Source: Synechococcales cyanobacterium PMM_0003 (GTDB lineage: Bacteria > Cyanobacteriota > Cyanobacteriia > Pseudanabaenales > Pseudanabaenaceae). Taken from it: a stretch of 6,520 nucleotides of DNA. Below, in pieces: positions 1 through 5,528 of this stretch. The position numbers and the translations under genes are program-made. The notes under the pieces were generated by a model. The model was not told where the DNA came from. It did not search any database and was given only the letters and a program-made list of their open reading frames with translations. The stretch is taken from the NCBI GenBank assembly GCA_949128015.1, contig CASBRC010000060.1, positions 1-6,520 on the forward strand. The letters run 5' to 3'. How positions within the stretch are numbered: position 1 is the stretch's first letter; the number at the start of each line of letters is the position of its first letter.

Positions 1-57
1 ATCAGATACTTCCTTCATGCCCAAGAATTAACCTTGTGGCACGAAGGGAGTAGGTAA
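1..57 (+). CDS. Possible C-terminal end of an unidentified protein, cut by the left window edge
   Basis: Frame 1 is open from the first base to a TAA at 55-57 and reads IRYFLHAQELTLWHEGSR. The residue mix is like a real helical protein end, and the other two + frames hit stops sooner or look less protein-like. Only 18 codons are visible, so no family can be assigned and chance cannot be excluded. If real, the gene runs rightward and converges on the LapA-like gene, with the inverted repeat at 87-193 between the two 3' ends. Confidence 0.3.
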   Translation: MRYFLHAQELTLWHEGSR

Positions 58-86
58 AAACGCATTAGGGAGCAGCAATAAATTAG

Positions 87-193
87 AGTACCAAGTGGTA
101 TGGCTTCGACTCCGCTCAGCCATCAATGGCTGAGCGGAGCGATGTGATGAGCCTGCCGAATTATCGAAGCCAGTCTCATAAATAGTTGGTACT
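87..193. repeat. Nested inverted repeat (MITE-like or terminator-like hairpin) with an interrupted arm
   Basis: Three nested stems are visible. The outermost is agtaccaa (87-94) against ttggtact (186-193). The second is tggcttcga (101-109) against tcgaagcca (164-172). The innermost is a 13-bp perfect stem, 110-122 against 127-139, with a 4-nt loop. The second and innermost stems are contiguous on the left. On the right they are split by 24 extra bases (140-163). Removing those bases restores a perfect 22-bp palindrome arm. The element lies 20 bp beyond the stop of the LapA-like gene, so it could end that minus-strand transcript. No transposase is present. An inactive dispersed repeat is the alternative. 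Confidence 0.6.
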
Positions 194-212
194 TTATTTT
201 CGTGCTTGTCCC

Positions 213-758
213 TTACTTGATAAATTTTGCGTCAAGGGGAGGGCGATCGCGTTTTGTTTGATTAGAACTTTGGGATTTTATGTTTGGGCGATCGCCATAA
301 GGAACAGTATCAGGATCGTTATCTTCAAATTCCTCCTCGTCATATTCTTCATCCTCATCATCTTCATATTCCTCCGCGCCATCTGCCCGATCATCGACAA
401 ATTCTTCTTTACTCTGAAACCTTTCGGCTTTTACCTGTTGATTAGGATCATCGCCATATCCTGCCGCAATTACTGCTCGACGAATTAAAAAATTTTGTCG
501 CCAAGAAGCGATCGCATTAATTAAAAACGCTAGAATCCCGCCGCCAACAAAAGCAACCAACATCGCCACACTCAAAGAAATCGCGATTGTCTTTTGACCT
601 AAAAAGACAATCTGTACCGTAGGTTGTAAGTTTTGGACAAATAGAGCCGCCAGTATCGTGATCGCAATCCCCAAGATCACAAGTTGCACGATTGCGATCG
701 CACGCGAAGATCTTTTGTTAGCAGCATTTGCGGTTTGAGAAAAGCGCGATCTGGTCAT
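213..758 (-). CDS. LapA/DUF1049-like small membrane protein with acidic C-terminal tail
   Basis: This 181-aa protein has a basic N-terminus (about 1-19) and two hydrophobic segments (about 20-43 and 58-82). Between them lies a short polar link containing FVQNLQPTVQIVFLG. That pattern is typical of the lipopolysaccharide-assembly-protein-A-like (LapA/DUF1049) domain, which is small and has two TM helices. The family role is poorly defined in cyanobacteria. The tail is hydrophilic: residues 118-150 are dominated by Asp/Glu, followed by a Lys/Arg/Ser/Pro stretch to the end. By the positive-inside rule both ends should face the cytoplasm. The start ATG (756-758) overlaps the ubiX stop as ATGA. 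A Shine-Dalgarno AGGAG (complement of 769-773) lies 10 nt upstream inside ubiX, which supports this start and translational coupling. The domain call is fairly firm. The function is unknown. Confidence 0.8.
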   Translation of the reverse strand: MTRSRFSQTANAANKRSSRAIAIVQLVILGIAITILAALFVQNLQPTVQIVFLGQKTIAISLSVAMLVAFVGGGILAFLINAIASWRQNFLIRRAVIAAGYGDDPNQQVKAERFQSKEEFVDDRADGAEEYEDDEDEEYDEEEFEDNDPDTVPYGDRPNIKSQSSNQTKRDRPPLDAKFIK

Positions 759-1402
759 AGCTCTGCATCTCCTGCGGCAATATTAACTGGCATTTTACCC
801 TGCCAACGCTGGATTATGTCGGCATCAATATCCAGTTGATCTAATGCTCTTGCAATCACAAAATCTACCAAATCTTCAATCGTCTGCGGGTTGTGATACC
901 ACGCGGGAATCGCTGGTACAATCCTCGCCCCTGCCTCTGCCAAGGTGGTGAGATTGCGGAGATGGATCAAGCTTAAAGGGGTTTCACGGGGGACGATGAC
1001 CAAGCGGCGACCTTCTTTGAGATGCACATCAGCGGCGCGTTCTAATAAATCAGAACTTAAACCATGAGCAATTTTGGCAACCGTAGCCATGCTGCAAGGA
1101 ATTACCAACATTCCCAATGTTCTAAATGAGCCACTAGCAATCGTTGCTCCGACATCTGCCCATTGATGGCACACCAGTTTGCCGCCTACGGTTTCACTCT
1201 GATCGCGCCAAAACTGTTCTTGCGATCGCAAATTACTCGGCATCGAAACATTATTTTCCGATTGCCATACCATCATCGCCGCCTTAGAAGCCACTAGATC
1301 GACGTTATAGTGATTATTTAATAAAAATTTGAGCGATCGCACAGCATAAATCATGCCTGATGCTCCAGATACCCCTAACACAATCGCCCGTTTGTTTTGC
1401 AT
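755..1402 (-). CDS. ubiX: Flavin prenyltransferase UbiX
   Basis: UbiX joins a dimethylallyl group to FMN to make prenylated FMN, the cofactor of UbiD-type decarboxylases. It is a soluble flavoprotein. The 215-aa length is normal. The Rossmann-like N-terminus carries GVSGASG (10-16), the FMN phosphate loop. The conserved core follows: IPCSMATVAKIAHG (101-114), SSDLLERAADVHLKEGRRLV (116-135) and PRETPLSLIHLRN (138-150). PAIPAWYHNPQTIEDLVDF (163-181) completes the family signature. The start is chosen because the glycine-rich loop begins about ten residues in, as usual. The upstream Shine-Dalgarno is weak (gag). It is the first gene of a probable two-gene operon with the LapA-like gene. No ubiD partner lies in the window. 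The short C-terminal extension after about residue 195 is unremarkable. Confidence 0.95.
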   Translation of the reverse strand: MQNKRAIVLGVSGASGMIYAVRSLKFLLNNHYNVDLVASKAAMMVWQSENNVSMPSNLRSQEQFWRDQSETVGGKLVCHQWADVGATIASGSFRTLGMLVIPCSMATVAKIAHGLSSDLLERAADVHLKEGRRLVIVPRETPLSLIHLRNLTTLAEAGARIVPAIPAWYHNPQTIEDLVDFVIARALDQLDIDADIIQRWQGKMPVNIAAGDAEL

Positions 1403-1410
1403 TCAATCTC

Positions 1411-1434
1411 TAATTCAGCATTTAATTCAGCATT
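1411..1434. repeat. Tandem 12-bp direct repeat upstream of ubiX
   Basis: taattcagcatt occurs twice back to back (1411-1422 and 1423-1434), followed by one more t. It lies 9 bp upstream of the ubiX start, so it falls in the ubiX leader or promoter region. It could be a paired binding site or slippage. A related attcagca occurs at about 1564-1571. Confidence 0.6.
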
Positions 1435-1437
1435 TCC

Positions 1438-1548
1438 CATTATGAACCCAATTTTGGGGTTTGCAGCGCTTATGGCGCTGCAAACCCCAAAATTGGGTTT
1501 CTGAAAAGCAGCCGTAGGCTGCTTTTCAGAAACCCAATTTTTATAATG
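1438..1548. repeat. Double hairpin with a shared arm in the ubiX/kinase divergent spacer
   Basis: Hairpin A is a perfect 25-bp stem (1445-1469 with 1475-1499) and a 5-nt loop. Hairpin B is a perfect 25-bp stem (1489-1513 with 1517-1541) and a 3-nt loop (gta). They overlap by 11 nt: aaaattgggtt at 1489-1499 is the right foot of A and the left foot of B. Its complement aacccaatttt is present at both 1445-1455 and 1531-1541, so the two feet compete for one partner. The upper 14 bp of each hairpin can form together. The unit is bounded by cattat (1438-1443) and ataatg (1543-1548), which are also inverted. It may be a dispersed palindromic element or a structured leader. Confidence 0.75.
1542..1547 (+). 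promoter_or_regulatory. Possible -10 box (TATAAT) for the kinase gene
   Basis: A perfect TATAAT sits at the right edge of the double hairpin, 185 nt upstream of the kinase ATG. The hexamer at 17-bp spacing upstream is ctgctt, a poor -35, so this is weak evidence. The rest of the spacer (1549-1732) shows no gene and no convincing sigma-70 pair. Confidence 0.25.
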
Positions 1549-1732
1549 AGAATTGCTACATTTGATTCAGCACAGTAGATCAATCATATCTCGGTTTGCT
1601 AAGCTTAAAGCTATAGCGATTGCCACACCTTGCAATAAATAGGTGGACGTAAACCAAAAAAAGTATGTCGCACGCACAGTGTTAGACATAGCAACGGTCG
1701 CAGCCCAAAGCTCAGTAACTTGGTAGGTAATT

Positions 1733-3346
1733 ATGTTCATAGGCAAAACATTAAGGAATCGCTACAAAATCCTCAAAGTGCTAGGAAGTGGTGGATTTGG
1801 TGATACCTACTTGGCAGAAGATACAGATTTACCCGGTCATCCCACCTGTGTTGTGAAGCAACTCAAGCCGAAAGATACTAACCCTAATGTTTTGCCGATC
1901 GCCAAAAGTTTATTTGAAAGAGAAGCAGAGTATCTTTACAAATTGGGTGGCGCTCATCCACAAATCCCTAAGCTATTTGCTCACTTTGAAGAAAACAATG
2001 AATTCTTTTTAGTACAAGAATTTGTCGAAGGGCATAACCTCGCTATAGAGATTCCAATCGGGCAGCGATTATCAGAGAGTGCCACCATCACTCTATTGCT
2101 AGAGATTTTAGAAGTTCTTGCCTTTGTCCATCAAAATAATGTCATCCATCGTGACATCAAACTCGCTAACCTCATGCGTCGTCAGCAAGACGGTAAAATC
2201 GTCCTCATCGACTTTGGTGCTGTCAAAGATATTGGTACTTTAAGTACTGATCCACAAGGAAATACTAATGTCACCGTTAGCATTGGCTCTCCTGGATATA
2301 TGCCTAGCGAGCAGGCAAGGGGCAAGCCTCGACTCAGCAGTGATGTTTATGCAGTCGGCATGATCGGTATTCAAGCGCTTACGGGTATTGCGCCTGATAG
2401 TCTCCAAGAAGATCCAAATACAGGCGAAATTTTGTGGCGCGATCGCGTGGAGGTTAGCAATGCTTTTGCGGATGTATTACAAAACATGGTGTTTTATCAT
2501 TTCAGTCAGCGTTACAAATCGGCGATCGAAGCTTTACATGCGATTCAATCTCTTTGTGCTACCAACATCAATAATAATATTGCAAATGATATTGCTCCAA
2601 CAGAAGCGATCGCTTATCCATCATCCGCAGCAAATTCATCACCGACGATCATTACAAATACCAATAGAGCAATTCCTGTTGCTACACCAACTACACCTCA
2701 ATCACCTTCTCCAACGACACCGCAGCCTCCCGCTACAACTCCCCATGTCACAGTCTCTGCACCTAACCCAGCTTTTCCTCAACCAGTTTTATGGATTGCT
2801 ATAGCTGGATTCGTATCAGTTGTGGCTGCGATCGCAACTGTAATGATCTTGCCAAAACTAACTACTCGACCTGCTGATCCTAGTCCTAAAACCGAAACCA
2901 TCCAAACTTCCACAAGTTCTCCAACGATTTCCCCAACTGATTCTGCCAGCCCAGAAATACCAACGCCAATCGAAACAGTGACGGCAACTCCAGAGCCACC
3001 GCCTGTAATTCCAAGTAGTAATCCCGTTATGCCAAGTTTTGGTGCGATCGCGCGTTCGCCATCGACTCAAACTAAGGGTTATGCTTGGAACTATACTTCC
3101 CAAAAAGCAGCCGAAACTAGAGCTTTGAGTGAATGTGAAAACACTTCCAATTCAGGAGATTGCAAAGTAATGATCTGGGCGCGGAATGCCTGTATGTCTC
3201 TATCGGAAAGTTCCAATGGAGCGGCTGGCTCAGGCTGGTCAGAAGATCTGACTGCTGCCGAAAATACTGCTAAGCAAGTTTGTCAGCAATACAAAGGAGT
3301 TGATTGTACAATCATCCGCACAATTTGCTTACCTTTACGTCAGTAA
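1733..3346 (+). CDS. Membrane-anchored Ser/Thr protein kinase with extracytoplasmic DUF4189 domain
   Basis: This 537-aa Hanks-type kinase phosphorylates Ser/Thr on unknown targets. The kinase domain (about 10-270) has the glycine loop GSGGFGDTY (18-26), ATP-anchoring Lys42 in VVKQL, and HRDIKLANL (139-147) with catalytic Asp141. DFG (160-162) and GSPGYMPSEQARG (185-197) follow, the latter replacing APE as usual in cyanobacteria. All catalytic residues are present. A Pro/Thr/Ser-rich linker (about 285-350) leads to one TM helix (about 351-373). A second Pro/Ser/Thr spacer follows, then a C-terminal DUF4189-like domain (about 436-534). It begins FGAIARSPSTQTKGYAWNY and has six Cys (468, 477, 487, 517, 525, 532), enough for three disulfides. 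The topology therefore suggests a cytoplasmic kinase reporting on an outside sensor domain. The start is 7 codons before the kinase fold. The Shine-Dalgarno is weak (aggtaa). A strong hairpin follows the gene. Confidence 0.93.
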   Translation: MFIGKTLRNRYKILKVLGSGGFGDTYLAEDTDLPGHPTCVVKQLKPKDTNPNVLPIAKSLFEREAEYLYKLGGAHPQIPKLFAHFEENNEFFLVQEFVEGHNLAIEIPIGQRLSESATITLLLEILEVLAFVHQNNVIHRDIKLANLMRRQQDGKIVLIDFGAVKDIGTLSTDPQGNTNVTVSIGSPGYMPSEQARGKPRLSSDVYAVGMIGIQALTGIAPDSLQEDPNTGEILWRDRVEVSNAFADVLQNMVFYHFSQRYKSAIEALHAIQSLCATNINNNIANDIAPTEAIAYPSSAANSSPTIITNTNRAIPVATPTTPQSPSPTTPQPPATTPHVTVSAPNPAFPQPVLWIAIAGFVSVVAAIATVMILPKLTTRPADPSPKTETIQTSTSSPTISPTDSASPEIPTPIETVTATPEPPPVIPSSNPVMPSFGAIARSPSTQTKGYAWNYTSQKAAETRALSECENTSNSGDCKVMIWARNACMSLSESSNGAAGSGWSEDLTAAENTAKQVCQQYKGVDCTIIRTICLPLRQ

Positions 3347-3367
3347 TTACAGCAAATCTCAATCAAC

Positions 3368-3424
3368 CAAAACCCAAAAAGATGTGACGCAAGCACAGCT
3401 TACGTCACATCTTTTTGGGTTTTG
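3368..3424 (+). terminator. Long perfect hairpin after the kinase gene, probable terminator or structured spacer
   Basis: It begins 22 nt after the kinase stop. 3368-3389 pairs perfectly with 3403-3424 (22 bp). After one c/a mismatch, AAGC (3391-3394) pairs with GCTT (3398-3401) around an ACA loop. The A-rich left arm gives the right arm a run of five T, but no U-tract follows the stem. It is therefore not a textbook intrinsic terminator. hisI starts 43 nt later on the same strand. The arms carry AACCCAA, as does the double hairpin at 1438-1548, so this may be another member of one palindrome family. Confidence 0.65.
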
Positions 3425-3467
3425 TAAAGCAACGCTATATGATTTCTATGACACTCAAGTTAAAAAT

Positions 3468-3806
3468 ATGTCTGATAATTGGATTGAAAATCTCAAATAT
3501 GATGAAAAAGGGTTGATTCCTGCGATCGCGCAAGATTACCAAGATGGCGCAATTTTGATGATGGCATGGATGAATCGTCAAGCACTGGAATTAACAATAT
3601 CCACTGGTGAAGTACATTATTGGAGCCGATCGCGTCAGGAATTATGGCATAAGGGCGCAACGTCTGGACATATCCAAAAACTGAGGCAACTATATTACGA
3701 TTGCGATCGCGATGTTATCTTAGTCAAAATTGAGCAAGTTGGGGGGATAGCCTGTCATACGGGTGAAAGAAGCTGCTTCTTTACGGAAGTTGCTTTAAAC
3801 AATTAG
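3468..3806 (+). CDS. hisI: Phosphoribosyl-AMP cyclohydrolase HisI, stand-alone form
   Basis: HisI opens the adenine ring of phosphoribosyl-AMP, the third step of histidine synthesis, in the cytosol. The 112-aa protein matches single-domain HisI. LIPAIAQDYQDGAILMMAWM (17-36) is the family start. HYWSRSRQELWHKGATSGH (50-68) binds substrate. DCDRD (78-82) gives the metal-binding Asp78, Asp80 and Asp82. CHTGERSCF (96-104), with Cys79, gives the expected zinc cysteines 79, 96 and 103. The ATG at 3468 is preferred. The frame stays open back to 3300, but that start would run through the hairpin at 3368-3424 and overlap the kinase gene, and the added residues look non-coding. No clear Shine-Dalgarno precedes 3468. 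Many cyanobacteria have a HisI-HisE fusion. Here the gene stops after the HisI domain, so HisE must be elsewhere. Confidence 0.93.
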   Translation: MSDNWIENLKYDEKGLIPAIAQDYQDGAILMMAWMNRQALELTISTGEVHYWSRSRQELWHKGATSGHIQKLRQLYYDCDRDVILVKIEQVGGIACHTGERSCFFTEVALNN

Positions 3807-3829
3807 TTGCCCAAGCGATTGAATAAGTC

Positions 3830-3882
3830 TAGGGTTGGCACGCACCATCCGCAGCCCTACAGGATCTAAGTTTTTTAGATCC
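3830..3882. other. Two adjacent small stem-loops downstream of hisI
   Basis: tagggttg (3830-3837) can pair with cagcccta (3852-3859) with one G-U pair and a 14-nt loop. Next, ggatctaa (3862-3869) pairs perfectly with ttagatcc (3875-3882) across gtttt. They begin 23 nt after the hisI stop and could end its transcript. No U-tract follows, so terminator activity is a guess. They precede the 42-bp palindrome. Confidence 0.4.
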
Positions 3883-3894
3883 ATAATTGAAAGC

Positions 3895-3936
3895 TGATAG
3901 TTACATAATATGCGATCGCATATTATGTAACTATCA
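3895..3936. repeat. Perfect 42-bp palindrome centred on HIP1, upstream of the DUF29 array
   Basis: The two 21-nt halves (3895-3915 and 3916-3936) are exact reverse complements with no loop. The centre is tgcgatcgca. Symmetry stops exactly at 3894/3937, where c faces c. Only the right half, plus a few bases, is repeated in front of each later DUF29 gene. It could be an operator bound by a dimer, a cruciform or transcript hairpin ending hisI transcription, or the ancestral end of the duplicated unit. Confidence 0.85.
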
Positions 3937-3972
3937 CGAAATAAGATAATTCGTTGATTGCACCATAACCAA

Positions 3973-3977
3973 AGGAG
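3973..3977 (+). promoter_or_regulatory. Shine-Dalgarno AGGAG of DUF29 copy 1 (repeated before every copy)
   Basis: AGGAG lies 10 nt before the ATG at 3988. This fixes the start there and not at the in-frame ATG at 3958, which would put the site inside the gene. The same aaaggagcaaaat block sits at the same distance before copies 2, 3 and 4 (AGGAG at 4498-4502, 5005-5009 and 5514-5518). Confidence 0.85.
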
Positions 3978-3987
3978 CAAAATAGAA

Positions 3988-4440
3988 ATGACGATCGCAA
4001 TTGCACCAAAAACAGATCTATATGACCGTGACCTAAATCTATGGGTTGAGGATACGATCGCCAAGTTAAAAGCTGGCGATATACAAAGTCTTGACGTTGA
4101 GCATTTAATAGAGGAGCTTGAGAGTTTGGCTGGAAGAGACAAGCGTGAGGTATTAACTAGGCTCAAACGGTTGATCGAACACATCTTAAAGCGTCGCTAC
4201 GTCAAATTACCTGACTGCTACAGAGGATGGGAAATCACGATTATTAATCAACGTGATGAACTTAACGAAATTCTAAGTCAGTCCCCAAGTCTTAAACAGT
4301 CTTTCTCGCAAGGATTTGATGATGCTTTTAAAAAAGCTTTGCGTCTTGTAAAGACTGAATACTGCGAAGTTGCTTTTCCTGAGACATGGCAGTTTAGCCG
4401 CGATATTGACTCGATGCTCAATGTTGATTTCTGGGAATAA
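3988..4440 (+). CDS. DUF29 family protein, array copy 1
   Basis: This 150-aa soluble, mostly helical protein has the DUF29 pattern. It shows LYDRDLNLWVEDTIAKLKAGD (11-31), HLIEELESL (39-47), RLKRLIEHILKRRYV (58-72) and PDCYRGWEITIINQR (75-89). SPSLKQSF (99-106) and TWQFSRDIDSMLNVDFWE (133-150) follow. DUF29 is common in cyanobacteria, often in many copies, and its function is not established. The ATG at 3988 gives the MTIAIAPK start shared by the array and a well-placed Shine-Dalgarno. The middle of the gene is closest to copy 4: both share residues 11-30, HILKR and PDCYRGW. It has no signal peptide, TM helix or catalytic motif. It lies 181 nt after hisI on the same strand, behind a palindrome, so it probably has its own transcription signals. 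Confidence 0.88.
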   Translation: MTIAIAPKTDLYDRDLNLWVEDTIAKLKAGDIQSLDVEHLIEELESLAGRDKREVLTRLKRLIEHILKRRYVKLPDCYRGWEITIINQRDELNEILSQSPSLKQSFSQGFDDAFKKALRLVKTEYCEVAFPETWQFSRDIDSMLNVDFWE

Positions 4441-4512
4441 TGCGATCGCATATTATGTAACTATCACGAAATAAAACAATTCGCGATCGCAAGCCAAAGG
4501 AGCAAAATCACA
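4441..4512 (+). repeat. Spacer repeat between DUF29 copies 1 and 2
   Basis: This 72-nt spacer is the longest of the three. Its first 34 nt (4441-4474) are identical to 3911-3944. It then has aattcg, a second HIP1 (4483-4490) and the Shine-Dalgarno block. It matches the leader of copy 1 beyond the shared core, which suggests that copies 1 and 2 kept the ancestral leader and the two later spacers were shortened. Confidence 0.8.
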
Positions 4513-4971
4513 ATGACGATAGCAATTGCACCAAAAAAGTCTCTATACGAGTATGACTTTCATGCATGGACAGAAGAAACAACAGCCAAGTTAAAGGCTA
4601 GAGATTTTGAGCATGTTGATTTAGAAAATTTAATAGAGGAGATTGAGGGATTGACACTATCTCAAAGAAAGGAAGTCAGGAATCGTCTTAGAACCTTGTT
4701 AGGGCATTTACTCAAACGGTTGTATGTTGATATGCCCGATTGCTTTTCAGGGTGGGAAAACACTATCAGAATCCAAAGGACGGACATCGAAGTTGAGCTA
4801 GAAGACTCGCCAAGTCTTAAAAGGCTTTGGGCTGAGTTTTTTGATTCTGCGTGGCGATATGCTTTAAAGGATGTGCGCGGTGAATACTCAAAAAGAGGCT
4901 ATCAATTCCCTGATACATGGCAGTTTAGCCGTGACATTGACTCCATGCTCAATGTTGATTTTTGGGAATAA
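4513..4971 (+). CDS. DUF29 family protein, array copy 2
   Basis: This 152-aa DUF29 protein is of unknown function. It keeps the family positions: LYEYDFHAW (11-19), ENLIEEIEGL (38-47), HLLKRLYVDMPDCFSGWENT (65-84), SPSLKRLW (99-106) and the invariant tail TWQFSRDIDSMLNVDFWE (135-152). It is closest to copy 3. They share ARDFEHVD (29-36), the exchange of PDCYRGW for PDCF.GWENT, and GYQFPDTWQFSR near the end, two residues longer than copies 1 and 4. The start ATG has an AGGAG 10 nt upstream. The gene is probably co-transcribed with the other copies, since spacers are 48-72 nt and hold no obvious terminator. It is intact, with no frameshift. Confidence 0.88.
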   Translation: MTIAIAPKKSLYEYDFHAWTEETTAKLKARDFEHVDLENLIEEIEGLTLSQRKEVRNRLRTLLGHLLKRLYVDMPDCFSGWENTIRIQRTDIEVELEDSPSLKRLWAEFFDSAWRYALKDVRGEYSKRGYQFPDTWQFSRDIDSMLNVDFWE

Positions 4972-5019
4972 GCGATCGCATATTATGTAACTATCACAAA
5001 TCAAAGGAGCAAAATCGCA
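4972..5019 (+). repeat. Spacer repeat between DUF29 copies 2 and 3
   Basis: This 48-nt spacer runs from the 26-nt core straight into the Shine-Dalgarno block. The core abuts the stop codon directly. The t that precedes HIP1 in the other copies is missing here. The aattcg segment of the first two leaders is absent. Confidence 0.8.
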
Positions 5020-5478
5020 ATGACGATCGCAATTGCACCAAAAACAACCTTATACGACCGTGACTATTTGCTATGGACTGAAGAGACTATAGCCAAGTTA
5101 AAGGCTAGAGACTTTGAGCATGTGGACATTGAAAACTTAATAGAGGAGATCGAGAGCTTGGGTAAGTCTGAAAAACAAGAACTAGAAAACAGGCTGGAAA
5201 CATTGCTAGCTCATCTACTCAAGCGTATATATATCAATATGCCTGACTGTTTCAATGGATGGGAGAACACTATTAGAGAGCAGCGTAGACGCATAACTCT
5301 AAGGCTAAGAAAAACTCCTAGCCTAAAAAATTATTGGGATGAAGCTATAGATGATGCTTGGTTTTTAGCTTTAGGTTTAGTCAAAGATGAATACTCAACC
5401 AAGGGCTATCAGTTCCCTGATACATGGCAGTTTAGCCGCGATATTGACTCAATGCTCAATGTTGATTTCTGGGAATAA
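5020..5478 (+). CDS. DUF29 family protein, array copy 3
   Basis: This 152-aa DUF29 protein is of unknown function. It shows LYDRDYLLWTEETIAKLKAR (11-30), DFEHVDIENLIEEIESLGKS (31-50), LLAHLLKRIYINMPDC (62-77) and GWENTIREQRRRI (80-92). TPSLKNYW (99-106), with Thr for the usual Ser, and the invariant tail (135-152) follow. The EIESLGKSEK and TIREQRRRI segments look the most like typical DUF29 members elsewhere, so it may be nearest the family consensus. It pairs with copy 2 in sequence. An AGGAG 10 nt upstream supports the start. It is intact, and the next copy follows after 50 nt. Confidence 0.88.
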   Translation: MTIAIAPKTTLYDRDYLLWTEETIAKLKARDFEHVDIENLIEEIESLGKSEKQELENRLETLLAHLLKRIYINMPDCFNGWENTIREQRRRITLRLRKTPSLKNYWDEAIDDAWFLALGLVKDEYSTKGYQFPDTWQFSRDIDSMLNVDFWE

Positions 5479-5528
5479 TGCGATCGCATATTATGTAACT
5501 ATCACCAAATAAAAGGAGCAAAATCGCA
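5479..5528 (+). repeat. Spacer repeat between DUF29 copies 3 and 4
   Basis: This 50-nt spacer holds the 26-nt core (5480-5505), a short caaataaa link and the Shine-Dalgarno block. Apart from 2-3 positions it equals the 4972-5019 spacer, so these two are the most recently related pair. Confidence 0.8.

Noticed and set aside
186..488. Open frame on the + strand across the LapA-like gene
   Set aside because: It lies antisense to the acidic tail of a better-supported gene. Its Phe/Ile-rich reading is the mirror of Asp/Glu codons.
2388..2804. Open + frame inside the kinase gene
   Set aside because: Off-frame reading of the kinase linker region, with a His/Leu/Gln-rich low-complexity product.
2858..3103. 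Open minus frame opposite the kinase Ser/Pro/Thr region
   Set aside because: Antisense shadow rich in Trp/Arg/Ser from repeated Pro/Thr codons.
3300..3467. Longer N-terminus for HisI
   Set aside because: It would overlap the kinase end and pass through a 57-nt hairpin. The added residues resemble no HisI, and the family begins near the 3468 Met.
3795..3884. 29-codon minus-strand frame (starting MDLKNLDPVGLRMV) behind hisI
   Set aside because: It reads somewhat protein-like, but it is very short, has no Shine-Dalgarno, covers the hairpin 3862-3882 and overlaps the hisI end. It is kept only as a possible gene remnant.
3895..3936. Insertion-sequence end or transposon
   Set aside because: No transposase and no target duplication flank the array. 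The palindrome alone does not show transposition.
4451..4456. TATTAT in each array spacer as a -10 box
   Set aside because: The base match is fair, but no -35-like hexamer sits at the right distance in any copy.
3912..5505. CRISPR array from the four 26-nt repeats
   Set aside because: The intervals are 508-530 bp and filled by genes. There are no short unique spacers and no cas genes.
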